64,000 nt of DNA from Salinimonas lutimaris (lineage in GTDB: Bacteria > Pseudomonadota > Gammaproteobacteria > Enterobacterales > Alteromonadaceae): positions 99,501 to 163,500 of the forward strand of contig NZ_CP036536.1 of assembly GCF_005222225.1 (NCBI RefSeq), read 5' to 3'. The notes under the pieces are model-generated. The model did no database searches. It was not told the DNA's origin and worked only from the letters and a program-made list of their open reading frames with translations. This document shows, piece by piece, positions 36,291 through 44,661 of the stretch. The number at the start of each line of letters is the position of its first letter. The stretch's first letter is position 1. Position numbers and translations under genes: made by a program.

Positions 36291-36904
36291 TCTTTTTGTA
36301 GATAACTCAATAGTAGAGGACTATGAGAAGTAATGAAATCACACCAGCACGGATGTATATGTATGTTGTTTGAAAACGCTTCTATTTTATATAATGGTCT
36401 TCGGGATTCATAATATACTAACGCACTCTCTTGAATTATTTTGTTTTTCTGGGAGTCGGGCCTGCTTCGTAGCTCGCTAGTGAAAAATGGGGTTAAAAGC
36501 CTAAATTTAACATAACGCGAAAGAGCGCTTGAAAGTTGCTCAAGATCTATCTTGCTCTTAATTTGCTTACGCAGTATTTCTGAAAATTTAGGAGAGGTTA
36601 TAGGTGTTTTTTCGTTAATCTCAAAGTTATTTTTATCAAAAAGGGTTGAAATTTTATCCTGACAGCCAAAAGAAAGTTTAAAATATTGATTAGGGTACCA
36701 AGCTTCTACCATTATATCTAACACGATTTCATTTATATCAAGGATACTTTCGCCGTTGGTCACCCTTGTTAATATAGACTTCAGAAACAGAAACTTGTAT
36801 GAAGTCGTGGTGTATTTAAATAACGCGATATATTTACTGGTTAGCTCTTTGTTAAGGAAGTTATTCAAATTACTAAGCCTTAATAGGTGACGATATAAAT
36901 TCAT
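36245..36904 (-). CDS. N-terminal half of the frameshifted HNH protein
   Basis: The frame gives 219 residues from ATG 36904 (MNLYRHLLRLSNLNNFL). It is mostly helical, with no catalytic motif of its own, and is very A+T-rich. It matches the N-terminal region of a family of about 380-residue HNH endonucleases found in defence islands (recognised from memory), which end in the HNH core encoded next in the -1 frame. Its start overlaps the preceding methyltransferase gene by 32 bp. Unless the frameshift is programmed, the nuclease is inactive. Confidence 0.6.
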   Translation of the reverse strand: MNLYRHLLRLSNLNNFLNKELTSKYIALFKYTTTSYKFLFLKSILTRVTNGESILDINEIVLDIMVEAWYPNQYFKLSFGCQDKISTLFDKNNFEINEKTPITSPKFSEILRKQIKSKIDLEQLSSALSRYVKFRLLTPFFTSELRSRPDSQKNKIIQESALVYYESRRPLYKIEAFSNNIHIHPCWCDFITSHSPLLLSYLQKEWVEFLQKKNPTYQL

Positions 36905-38756
36905 TTTTATTTTCAAGGCGTAGATTGTCTTTTTCTTCTATATAATCAAAAAAATCAACATCTTGCTCTCCCATTTTTATCTTAACACGCTCTTTTAGTC
37001 GCGGCGCTGCTGCTTTGTCAAAATTTTCATACCCTAACAAGGTAAGTTTTCCCGAAGTGATATGTATTTTGATTAACTGGATATCTTCGAGCTCGCCATA
37101 CAGCTGCAACGCTGAGCTAATGTATATGCGTAGAAGTGGAGACAATAGGTCTAGATATTGTTTGTGAAGCGTTAAAGAGTGTGGCTGACCAAGCTCTTCA
37201 GACAGTACGCTTTTGGGTAAACTTGCATGAGCTTTCAAACATTCTTCTTCTATTCGTTGTATATCGGCTATCTGAAACAGTAACTCTGTAGCCTGCGCTT
37301 GAGCACTTTTGTTGGTTCCGAAGAAAGTTTTGATGTCTCTCTTTGTCTGCTCTGGTAAGTTTGTGTAAGGTTTTCTTTTACCAAATAAGCCAACAGCAAA
37401 ATAGACAAGTAAGTCCTCAGTTCGCATTTGGCGTGCAATATTAAGGTCATCCGAACCGAAATAAGCCTGTGTTAGGCGAAAAGCTTTTTTTATTGAGCCA
37501 AATAGCTCAATGAGCTCATCAGTTCGTTCAAACTCATCTTTCGCAGGGCACCTAGCAAGTAAGAGGCAATGTTTCCAAAACGCTTCGAAGAGTTCGCTAT
37601 GTTTGGTTACTAAAAGTTGAGTCTTAGCCTTTTCTAAGTCTACGGGTTTCGCCTTTTGCTCCCAGGAATACTGCCGCTTATGTCGGTGCTGCAAAAATGC
37701 CTGCTCGAGTTGCTTATCCCTGAAAACAAAGTAAATTCCAGGGGCAACTGCGATGGGTTCTTCTTCAATACTTAGCTCAATGAACATTTTCAGTTCACTT
37801 TGCGTGTAGTACTTTTGGAAGGTGTTGCGGCTGGTAATAATGCCGTCTTTATAAGGCGTGAATCGTGCTAAGTAGCTCTCATTTGCGAGCATAGCAGATA
37901 CGACTAGGAGTTTATCTGCAAGTTGCCATGCACCTTGCAGTGCTTCAGTTCGCTCATGCCTGTCTTCAATAACATTGATAACAAAACCAATATTAACAAT
38001 GTCGGCATTAACCTTGTCTGCATCAGGAAGAAAGTTGGGATCCCATCCAAGAGCATCCAGGCCGTGTGCCTCGAGTTCTCTCAAGTCATCGCCGCGACCG
38101 CAACCGTAGTCAAAGATAGAATAGTCGCCTTCAAGATAACCATGTTTAGCTAATGACTTCATCGGCGCAGAAAGATCATGCCGAGCTATAGCGGTTTTGT
38201 CTCTTTCTATTTTTGTTGAATCCGAATTTTGAAGTAGTGCAGAGTTACGAAATAGTCTACCGTCTACTAGTTCGTAACCATGAGAATGGATTAAAGCCTC
38301 CCACGACGCTTTAAAACCAATGTGTCTAGGCTTCTCGTAAAGGCCTGCCTGCTCACCTTCCTGCGTGATATGGACAAAATCTTCATAATGTCGATAACTA
38401 GGTAAAACCATCGTTTCTTTACGATGAAGAATAGGAGGGTTATCGTAATTGGCGTAATCAGTAATCTTGTGAGTGAGTTTTTGCAGGTCTACAGTCACGC
38501 TTTGCTTTATTGGGGGGTAAGACTCTGTATCGAAAGTAGGGTAAGAAAGTAGGCTTAATGAAAACTGACGTTTAGACAGCTTAACCAAGTTCCAGTCTTC
38601 TCTAGGGACTTTCAGTGCTTTCCCAACCGCTAAGATGATATTTCGTAGTTTTTCCGGAATATGCTCAAGAGTATTTTCGTGGATATAAATCGCGTCAGGC
38701 AAATTTTTGCCCACTTTTACTTCTGTTATCAGTGTTTTAAATAGGGCTGAGTCCAT
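36873..38756 (-). CDS. DNA phosphorothioation-associated putative methyltransferase
   Basis: The 627-residue protein has a Rossmann SAM-binding motif FDYGCGRGDD at residues 215-224 and the conserved RHDLSAPMKSLAKHG just before it. This arrangement belongs to a family repeatedly found beside dnd genes. Its substrate is unknown; it may methylate DNA or a protein of the modification complex. The start overlaps the preceding stop by 1 bp and the end overlaps the HNH gene, so it belongs to the same long minus-strand operon. Confidence 0.83.
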   Translation of the reverse strand: MDSALFKTLITEVKVGKNLPDAIYIHENTLEHIPEKLRNIILAVGKALKVPREDWNLVKLSKRQFSLSLLSYPTFDTESYPPIKQSVTVDLQKLTHKITDYANYDNPPILHRKETMVLPSYRHYEDFVHITQEGEQAGLYEKPRHIGFKASWEALIHSHGYELVDGRLFRNSALLQNSDSTKIERDKTAIARHDLSAPMKSLAKHGYLEGDYSIFDYGCGRGDDLRELEAHGLDALGWDPNFLPDADKVNADIVNIGFVINVIEDRHERTEALQGAWQLADKLLVVSAMLANESYLARFTPYKDGIITSRNTFQKYYTQSELKMFIELSIEEEPIAVAPGIYFVFRDKQLEQAFLQHRHKRQYSWEQKAKPVDLEKAKTQLLVTKHSELFEAFWKHCLLLARCPAKDEFERTDELIELFGSIKKAFRLTQAYFGSDDLNIARQMRTEDLLVYFAVGLFGKRKPYTNLPEQTKRDIKTFFGTNKSAQAQATELLFQIADIQRIEEECLKAHASLPKSVLSEELGQPHSLTLHKQYLDLLSPLLRIYISSALQLYGELEDIQLIKIHITSGKLTLLGYENFDKAAAPRLKERVKIKMGEQDVDFFDYIEEKDNLRLENKNEFISSPIKA

Positions 38757-39367
38757 TATAAAGTCTCTGCAAGTTGGATCGCTTTATCTCCGTAAGCTTT
38801 TGCTCCAGGATATCTACGATTTGTTTGGCTCATCTTCATAATCTGTAGGTGTCGCAATGAATCTGTTAAATGGATACTGACATGAATTGGCTTATCATCT
38901 CCATAAAAATAGATTCGGTCGTACTCCAGTGTTTGTGCGATAAAGCAAACAATTTTAGATGATGGTATTTCATCTACGTAAAAATCACATGCAGCACCGC
39001 CTCGCGAGCAAATCTGATTGTTCTTACTGTTTACCTCAAATGCGCTGTGCTGATCTAGTTCAGGCGCGGTACCTTTCGGTGCATTTTTCTGAATATACTT
39101 CTTTAATTCAAATGTGGTAAATCCATAAGTTATTTTTGGTTGTCCAATTACTCTCTGTACTGGAATTAAAATTGTGTACAGCAACTTTTCTAGAGCTTGT
39201 TGCGAGGTTTTGATGAGCGGCAGATTGTCTCCGGTGAAGCTATGTTTTGTCGTATGCCATTCAATCAATGCACGTCCGAGGGGCTCACTAAGCAGTGGGC
39301 AAGTTTTGGTTACCGCATCAATAGGTTGCGCGGAGTCAGCAACACCTTTTTTAGGGCTCACACTCAT
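38756..39367 (-). CDS. Peptidase M15-like protein in the dnd operon
   Basis: The 203-residue protein contains QHSAFEVNS and RGGAACDFYVD, which resemble the S-x-H-x3-x-A-x-D core of M15 (VanY/DD-peptidase-like) zinc peptidases. No signal peptide is present, so a cell-wall role is unlikely and an intracellular function is implied. It is coupled to the genes on both sides (stop and start within a few bases). The family link is tentative, and the zinc ligands (the His in QHSAF, Asp in ACDF, a late His) are only partly convincing. Confidence 0.5.
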   Translation of the reverse strand: MSVSPKKGVADSAQPIDAVTKTCPLLSEPLGRALIEWHTTKHSFTGDNLPLIKTSQQALEKLLYTILIPVQRVIGQPKITYGFTTFELKKYIQKNAPKGTAPELDQHSAFEVNSKNNQICSRGGAACDFYVDEIPSSKIVCFIAQTLEYDRIYFYGDDKPIHVSIHLTDSLRHLQIMKMSQTNRRYPGAKAYGDKAIQLAETL

Positions 39368-39369
39368 AG

Positions 39370-39990
39370 CTACTCCATGTGTTGAAGTAATACGGTTTCC
39401 CAGTGCACATCGCTACGCTTAAGCTGGTCGATGTTGCGGCTGGAAGCATTGGTTATTTTTAAATTAAATTGTGCTGCAAGTTCCTGTATTTCTTCTATTG
39501 ATACCGGGAACATTGGCCGCTTTGGATCAGACGGGCCAAACCGTAAGCTGATAACTAAAGTGCCTTGTAAGTCTAATTTGCTCGCTAGTGCGGCCATGGC
39601 AGGCTCGCGCTGAGCGTCAGGAAGATGCATCCACACCGCCGAAAGCAATATGAGCGAATAGTGATGAGGAGTGGCTGGTAAGTTAGCCAGATGCGGTAGC
39701 GATGCATCACACCACCGAATATGCGGATGGGGGAGTTTACTGGCCAACAACCTTAATTGTTCGGCTGGCTCTACCGCCGTGACCTGCCAGCCTTGTTCAG
39801 CCAACCAGCGTGCGTCGCGTCCGCTACCGGCTCCCACATCTAATGCATATTCAACGGGTAAATTTGCGAGGTGTTGATACCAGCTAGCATGAACTTCGGT
39901 AGCATCAACAGAGTCGTATTGAGTTAAAAATTGCTGGGCATTTTCGCTGTAGTAATTGATCGTATTGTTCAAAAAAAATTCCTGCTGCAT
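39370..39990 (-). CDS. Class I SAM-dependent methyltransferase
   Basis: The Rossmann motif is LDVGAGSGRDARWLA, with motif II at VTAVEPAEQL and a later LILLSAVWMHL; the protein is about 206 residues. ATG 39990 (MQQEFFLNN) is preferred to 40017 as the conserved-looking start. It is the first gene of the minus-strand operon that runs down to dndE, ending 3 bp before the M15-like start. Small-molecule, tRNA or DNA substrates are all possible. Confidence 0.78.
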   Translation of the reverse strand: MQQEFFLNNTINYYSENAQQFLTQYDSVDATEVHASWYQHLANLPVEYALDVGAGSGRDARWLAEQGWQVTAVEPAEQLRLLASKLPHPHIRWCDASLPHLANLPATPHHYSLILLSAVWMHLPDAQREPAMAALASKLDLQGTLVISLRFGPSDPKRPMFPVSIEEIQELAAQFNLKITNASSRNIDQLKRSDVHWETVLLQHME

Positions 39991-40222
39991 TCCTTGCAGC
40001 GCATAGTTCTGAATCACTACAGACTACCATCTACCTTTTAAGCAAGGTAACACTCTTTATACAAAATAGCCGGGCAATAAAAGCGTTTTTATTTTTCTAA
40101 GTTCTGACGGCGTTAATCTTCTTTTAATGTTCCCTACAAGTCTCTTTCATCCAGCATCGGTATGCTTGGTCTCAAGGTTATTCAAATTGTTCTTCCACCT
40201 TTGGACGATAAAGAGGCTTACT

Positions 40223-40867
40223 ATGAACATGCGTAATAAAACAAAAGCTTTACAGTTAAGTGCGGTGGCGGCGGCGGTGTTGCTGGTTAGTGGCTGTGCG
40301 GCAGTGGCTGATACTAATGAGCGCTCGCAGCAGGTTTCTAACGATGCGGCGCAAACCCACACAATGGCCGACAACACCCTGATTTATTCTGACCAGTGTA
40401 TAACCGAGCGTGAAGTGGTGAACGCCCAGAAAATGTGGGGTAGCGGTATTGTCAGAATTGGGCAGGTGTACACCGATGGCGGCGATTACAGTAAAGAAGC
40501 CGGCGATTTTATTCAGCAGATGTATGGCTATGATTTGAGCAGCGTATTGTTTAAGCCTACGCTGGCGGCAAACGACCAGTTTCGGTCCAGCTTTGATGCT
40601 GCGCTGTCTTACTTTGTGGGCGGCAACGAAGCTTATGCCGAGGATAAGGGCTTTGCCATTAAACCCTATACCAAGGTAAAGTTTGATAATGTGGGCATTA
40701 TTAATAATAGCTGCCGTATGGCTGTGGCCATGGGCAACTACTTTTTTACCGATACTGGCGGTGGTGAGACCAAAGTGGAATACACATTTGCCTATGTAAA
40801 AGATAACGAAGGTGACTTGCGTATTGTGGCTCACCAGTCATCACTGCCGTATAACCCCGCCAACTAA
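40223..40867 (+). CDS. Lipoprotein of unknown function (NTF2/SnoaL-like fold likely)
   Basis: A lipoprotein signal is visible, with lipobox LLVSGC (Cys about residue 24). The mature domain contains PYTKVKFDN and CRMAVAMGNYFF...EYTFAYVKD, which resembles small NTF2-like association domains with a C-terminal beta sheet. ATG 40223 follows a GAGG at suitable distance; the frame is open further upstream but would hide the signal. It is the first gene right of the island. No operon partner is evident and no enzyme motif is seen. Confidence 0.65.
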   Translation: MNMRNKTKALQLSAVAAAVLLVSGCAAVADTNERSQQVSNDAAQTHTMADNTLIYSDQCITEREVVNAQKMWGSGIVRIGQVYTDGGDYSKEAGDFIQQMYGYDLSSVLFKPTLAANDQFRSSFDAALSYFVGGNEAYAEDKGFAIKPYTKVKFDNVGIINNSCRMAVAMGNYFFTDTGGGETKVEYTFAYVKDNEGDLRIVAHQSSLPYNPAN

Positions 40868-40987
40868 TGTTGTTGTTATCAGGCAGGCGCTGTGTATGTA
40901 GCGCCTGCCTTTTTATTGTAAAACCTGTCTTTCGATCAGTATCCGTCATTGTTCATAGCACTTATTGTGTGGCTACAAGGAGGGTAC

Positions 40988-41866
40988 ATGACCTGCACTT
41001 ACTATATATTGTTTATTCTGGGGCTGCTAAGCGCCAGTGCTGGCGCTGCCCCGCGTGCTGAAACCGGCCCAATGCAGCTGGCATCAGTGTTCAGCGAGCC
41101 TGTACAGATACAAAACTACCTGGTAAGTGAAAAGCTCGACGGCATTCGGGCTCGCTGGACGGGCAAAGAGCTATTGACCCGTAATGGTCACCGAATTCAT
41201 GCGCCCGCCTGGTTTACTGCTGACTGGCCGGCTGTGCCGCTGGATGGTGAGCTATGGTCGGCGCGAGGCGCGTTTGAAACTATTGCCTCGGTGGTGATGT
41301 CTGACACACCGGATAAGCGCTGGCAAACCATAACGATGATGGTGTTTGACTGGCCAGAACCTGATACGCCTTTTTACCAGCGTGCTGAGTACATAGCGAG
41401 ATTGATAGAAAAAGCAGGCAACCCCTATCTGAAGCTAGTACCGCAGTTGCGACTAGGCACGCAACAGCAACTCGAGCAAAAGCTCGATGAAGTAGCAAAG
41501 CAAGGTGGGGAAGGGCTGATGCTGCACCATCGTCTGGCTCGCTATCGTGACGGGCGAAACCATCAATTACTGAAGATGAAACGTTACAGCGATGATGAAG
41601 CGCAGGTAATAGCCATAACGCCGGGGAAAGGCCAGTTCAGCGGTATGATGGGCGCACTGGTAGTAAGAACCCGTACCGGAGTGCAGTTCAGGCTGGGCAG
41701 TGGCTTTAGCCTGGCGCAGCGGCGGCAACCGCCTCAAATAGGCACCTGGGTCACCTTTAAGCATTACGGGGTCACCCGGCGCGGTATACCTCGTTTTGCC
41801 AGCTTTTTGCGGATAAGGCCTGCCAGCGATTTGTCTGGCATTAAGCCGTATACAAATCCCCGCTGA
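40988..41866 (+). CDS. ligE: ATP-dependent DNA ligase, periplasmic LigE type
   Basis: The 292-residue protein has the nucleotidyltransferase motifs: K49-L-D-G-I-R (AMP-accepting lysine), LDGELW, EGLML and LLKMKRY, followed by an OB domain. An N-terminal signal peptide (TYYILFILGLLSASAGA) points to the periplasm. Lig E enzymes are minimal ligases of Gram-negatives, linked to DNA uptake or extracellular DNA. ATG 40988 is fixed by an AAGGAGG just upstream. It is monocistronic. Confidence 0.88.
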   Translation: MTCTYYILFILGLLSASAGAAPRAETGPMQLASVFSEPVQIQNYLVSEKLDGIRARWTGKELLTRNGHRIHAPAWFTADWPAVPLDGELWSARGAFETIASVVMSDTPDKRWQTITMMVFDWPEPDTPFYQRAEYIARLIEKAGNPYLKLVPQLRLGTQQQLEQKLDEVAKQGGEGLMLHHRLARYRDGRNHQLLKMKRYSDDEAQVIAITPGKGQFSGMMGALVVRTRTGVQFRLGSGFSLAQRRQPPQIGTWVTFKHYGVTRRGIPRFASFLRIRPASDLSGIKPYTNPR

Positions 41867-41994
41867 TAGAAGGAGCCACTATAAAGCCGGTGAATCGACG
41901 CTTAACAATCATAAAAAGTACCCGTTCATTAACAAATATTTTACTGTATAGTCATTAAATCAAACACATGTTTAATTTACGCAGGAGATCGTAT

Positions 41995-43557
41995 ATGGCA
42001 GATATCCCTTCCACTATGCAGGCCGCCACTTTACTTGAAATGTTCGATGCGTCAGTAGAAAAGTACGCCGATCAGGTTTGCTACATCCACCGGGATACCA
42101 CACTGACCTACCGTGAACTGCAACAACAGTCGCAACAGTTTTGCGCGTATTTGCAACAGCAGGGTATAAAAAAAGGGGATCGGGTAGCCTTGATGAGTCC
42201 CAATACGCCTGCTTTTCTAGTCAGCATGTGGGGAATTTTGCGGGCTGGCGCTGTGCAGGTGAATACTAACCCGCAGTATACCGCCCGCGAGCTGAGCTAC
42301 CAGCTGGATGATGCTAATGTGAGCTTACTGGTGTTTGACCAGAGCGCTACCGCCACCGTGGCCAGTGCACTGACCAACAAGCCAGCCTGTAAACTGGTAT
42401 GCATTGGCACAGATCAGCAAGCGGCCGGTAAAGGTATTGAGCAGCCGGTCACGCTGATGAGCGAGGCCATGCAACAGGTGCAGGGGCAAGCCTGCACCCA
42501 GGTGGAGGTGCTTGCAGAAGATACGGTCTTTTTGCAGTACACCGGGGGCACAACCGGGTTCTCCAAAGGTGCGGTGCTGTCGCACAGTAATATTATGGCC
42601 AATATCGGCCAGACTTACGAACGGCTGGAGGCGTCACTCACCGGTGGTGATAATGTGATTATGACAGTATTGCCGGCTTATCATATCTTTGCGCTGACCG
42701 CGAACCTGATGCTGTTTTTCTCTATCGGCGGTAAAAATGTGCTTATCAGTAACCCCAAAGAAGCCGACCACATTGTGGCCCAGTGGCAGGCCTACCAGGT
42801 CACGGCGCTGACCGGGGTAAATACCCTGTTCAATAATCTGCTGAACTACCCGCCATTCCGGGAACTGGATTTTTCTTCATTACGATTATCTGTGGGGGGC
42901 GGTGCTGCGGTGCTGTCCTCTACGGCCACAAACTGGCAGGCGCTAACCGGCGTGCCGGTATTTGAAGGGTACGGACTGTCAGAAACCTCACCGGTATTGT
43001 CGATTAACCTGGCTACCGAAAACGGCGGCATAGGCAAACCGGTTAAACATACCCGCATTCGCATTGTGGATGACATGGACCGGGATGTACCCGACGGTGA
43101 AGAAGGCGAGCTGGCGGCTCGCGGCCCGCAGGTAATGAGTGGCTACTGGAACAAGCCAGAAGCCAACAAAGCCAGCTTTACCGACGATGGCTATTTTAAA
43201 ACCGGCGATGTGGCTTATAAAGATGAGCGCGGTCATTACCATATTGTGGATCGTAAAAAAGACATGATTCTGGTGTCTGGCTTTAATGTTTATCCTAATG
43301 AAGTGGAAAATGCGGTATGTATGCACGATGGTGTGCTGGAAGCTGCCTGTGTTGGTGCGGTTGATGAGCGTCAGGGAGAAAAGGTCAGAGTGTTTGTGGT
43401 GCGTAAAAGTGAGGATGTCAGCGAAGAAGCTATTCTGGCGATCTGCAAAGACAATCTGGCCGGTTATAAAATGCCCAGAGATATTCTGTTTGTTGATGAG
43501 ATCCCTAAGTCATCGGTAGGCAAAATACTGCGCCGCAAATTAAAAGATGCTGGTTAG
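41995..43557 (+). CDS. fadD: Long-chain fatty-acid--CoA ligase
   Basis: The 520-residue AMP-forming synthetase has the P-loop YTGGTTGFSKGA and the later GYGLSETSPV and TGDVAYKDERG...DRKKDMI motifs. The length and motifs match FadD, which activates fatty acids at the inner membrane for beta-oxidation. ATG 41995 follows AGGAG; an upstream ATG at 41968 lacks one. A strong intrinsic terminator lies after the gene. Confidence 0.88.
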   Translation: MADIPSTMQAATLLEMFDASVEKYADQVCYIHRDTTLTYRELQQQSQQFCAYLQQQGIKKGDRVALMSPNTPAFLVSMWGILRAGAVQVNTNPQYTARELSYQLDDANVSLLVFDQSATATVASALTNKPACKLVCIGTDQQAAGKGIEQPVTLMSEAMQQVQGQACTQVEVLAEDTVFLQYTGGTTGFSKGAVLSHSNIMANIGQTYERLEASLTGGDNVIMTVLPAYHIFALTANLMLFFSIGGKNVLISNPKEADHIVAQWQAYQVTALTGVNTLFNNLLNYPPFRELDFSSLRLSVGGGAAVLSSTATNWQALTGVPVFEGYGLSETSPVLSINLATENGGIGKPVKHTRIRIVDDMDRDVPDGEEGELAARGPQVMSGYWNKPEANKASFTDDGYFKTGDVAYKDERGHYHIVDRKKDMILVSGFNVYPNEVENAVCMHDGVLEAACVGAVDERQGEKVRVFVVRKSEDVSEEAILAICKDNLAGYKMPRDILFVDEIPKSSVGKILRRKLKDAG

Positions 43558-43581
43558 ACTGGCGACGCTTTATCTAATCTT

Positions 43582-43611
43582 AAAAAGCCACGCTTAACAG
43601 TGTGGCTTTTT
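43582..43611 (+). terminator. Intrinsic terminator after fadD
   Basis: AAAAAGCCAC (43582-43591) pairs with GTGGCTTTTT (43602-43611), and the U-tract is inside the right arm. It lies 24 bp after the fadD stop codon. Confidence 0.9.
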
Positions 43612-43710
43612 CTGTTCTGGTATCTTCTTAAAGCATTAAGCTATAAATAGTTAAAGCTCGCTTAACGAGTTGTCTGCTACCTGTTAACAATCCTGTTTGT
43701 TTGTTGTTCA

Positions 43711-43724
43711 TCTGGTTAACCAGA
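43711..43724. promoter_or_regulatory. 14-bp perfect palindrome before the dehydrogenase operon
   Basis: TCTGGTTAACCAGA is self-complementary and lies about 200 bp before the start at 43921, in a gap of 309 bp with no gene. It may be an operator for the gluconate-dehydrogenase-like operon; no cognate regulator is nearby. The remaining gap shows nothing else beyond AGGAG before the ATG. Confidence 0.4.
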
Positions 43725-43920
43725 GATTGTATTCCTTATGCTCTGTATGGTGGATATCTTAGGCAGGTATGCGAACCGAATTACAGGTAAACACTCTTCA
43801 TTCTGGCGAGTAGCAAAGATAGCGCAGGTACACCACACCTCCTGTCATTTCATTACTTTTGCTTCATTATCGCCGCAGCCTGCCCGAATTTATTCAAAAT
43901 TCCCCTAAGCAGGAGATGCT

Positions 43921-44649
43921 ATGAACCGACGAGATGCGCTGCGTTCACTGGGGCAGATTGCGGCTTTGACCGCGCTGCCAACAGTGGATGCCAAAGAACT
44001 CACTGCTATACCTTCAGATACTCAACTTAGTGCTGATCATCTACCTAAACCAGCGCAGGCCAACAACTTTCGTGTTTTAACCGATGAAGCCGACCGGCGT
44101 GCACTAGGCGCGATTTTCGACCGACTGATTCCGGCTGATGAATATGGCCCCTCTGCGACTCAAGCTGGAGCGCTGATATTTATTGACGATCAACTGGCTG
44201 GGGATTATGGCGCAGGAAAAGCACTGTATCTGGAAAAGCCACTGAACCCGGAAAATGAAGAGGCCATTATGGGCTCACCGCAGTTTCTGGCCACGCCGAA
44301 AGAGCGCTATATTTCCGGTCTTCGTGCACTTAAATCTTATACGAAGACAACCTACAACAAAGCCCCCGAAGCGCTAAGCGATGAGCAAATGGATGCGTTG
44401 CTAACTCAAATGGAAGCCGGCGAAATTACCTTACCTGATAACGTTCATGCTGCCGCGTTCTTTGAACTGTTGTTGCAAAATGTGCGCGAAAGTTACCTGG
44501 CTGATCCTATCTATGGGGGGAACAAAGACATGGTGGGCTGGAAAATGGTGGGCTTTCCCGGCGCCCGTTATGACTATCGTAAATATGTTACTCATCATAA
44601 TGAAGACCTAGCGTTAATTCCGGTCAGTTTAATACCCGTCAGTCAGTAA
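43921..44649 (+). CDS. Gluconate 2-dehydrogenase subunit 3 family protein
   Basis: The 242-residue protein begins MNRRDALRSLG, a twin-arginine signal that would export it, possibly carrying the partner flavoprotein with it. The body (RALGAIFDRLIPADEYGPSA) is characteristic of the small subunit of membrane-bound gluconate/sorbitol-type dehydrogenases. It is followed 12 bp later by the GMC flavoprotein and then a triheme cytochrome, the standard three-subunit order. An AGGAG lies upstream. Confidence 0.85.
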   Translation: MNRRDALRSLGQIAALTALPTVDAKELTAIPSDTQLSADHLPKPAQANNFRVLTDEADRRALGAIFDRLIPADEYGPSATQAGALIFIDDQLAGDYGAGKALYLEKPLNPENEEAIMGSPQFLATPKERYISGLRALKSYTKTTYNKAPEALSDEQMDALLTQMEAGEITLPDNVHAAAFFELLLQNVRESYLADPIYGGNKDMVGWKMVGFPGARYDYRKYVTHHNEDLALIPVSLIPVSQ

Positions 44650-44661
44650 TCAGGAGAATAT

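Noticed and set aside
40127..40222. Longer N-terminus of the lipoprotein gene
   Set aside because: The in-frame extension would place 32 residues before a clear lipoprotein signal, and the GAGG site fits ATG 40223.
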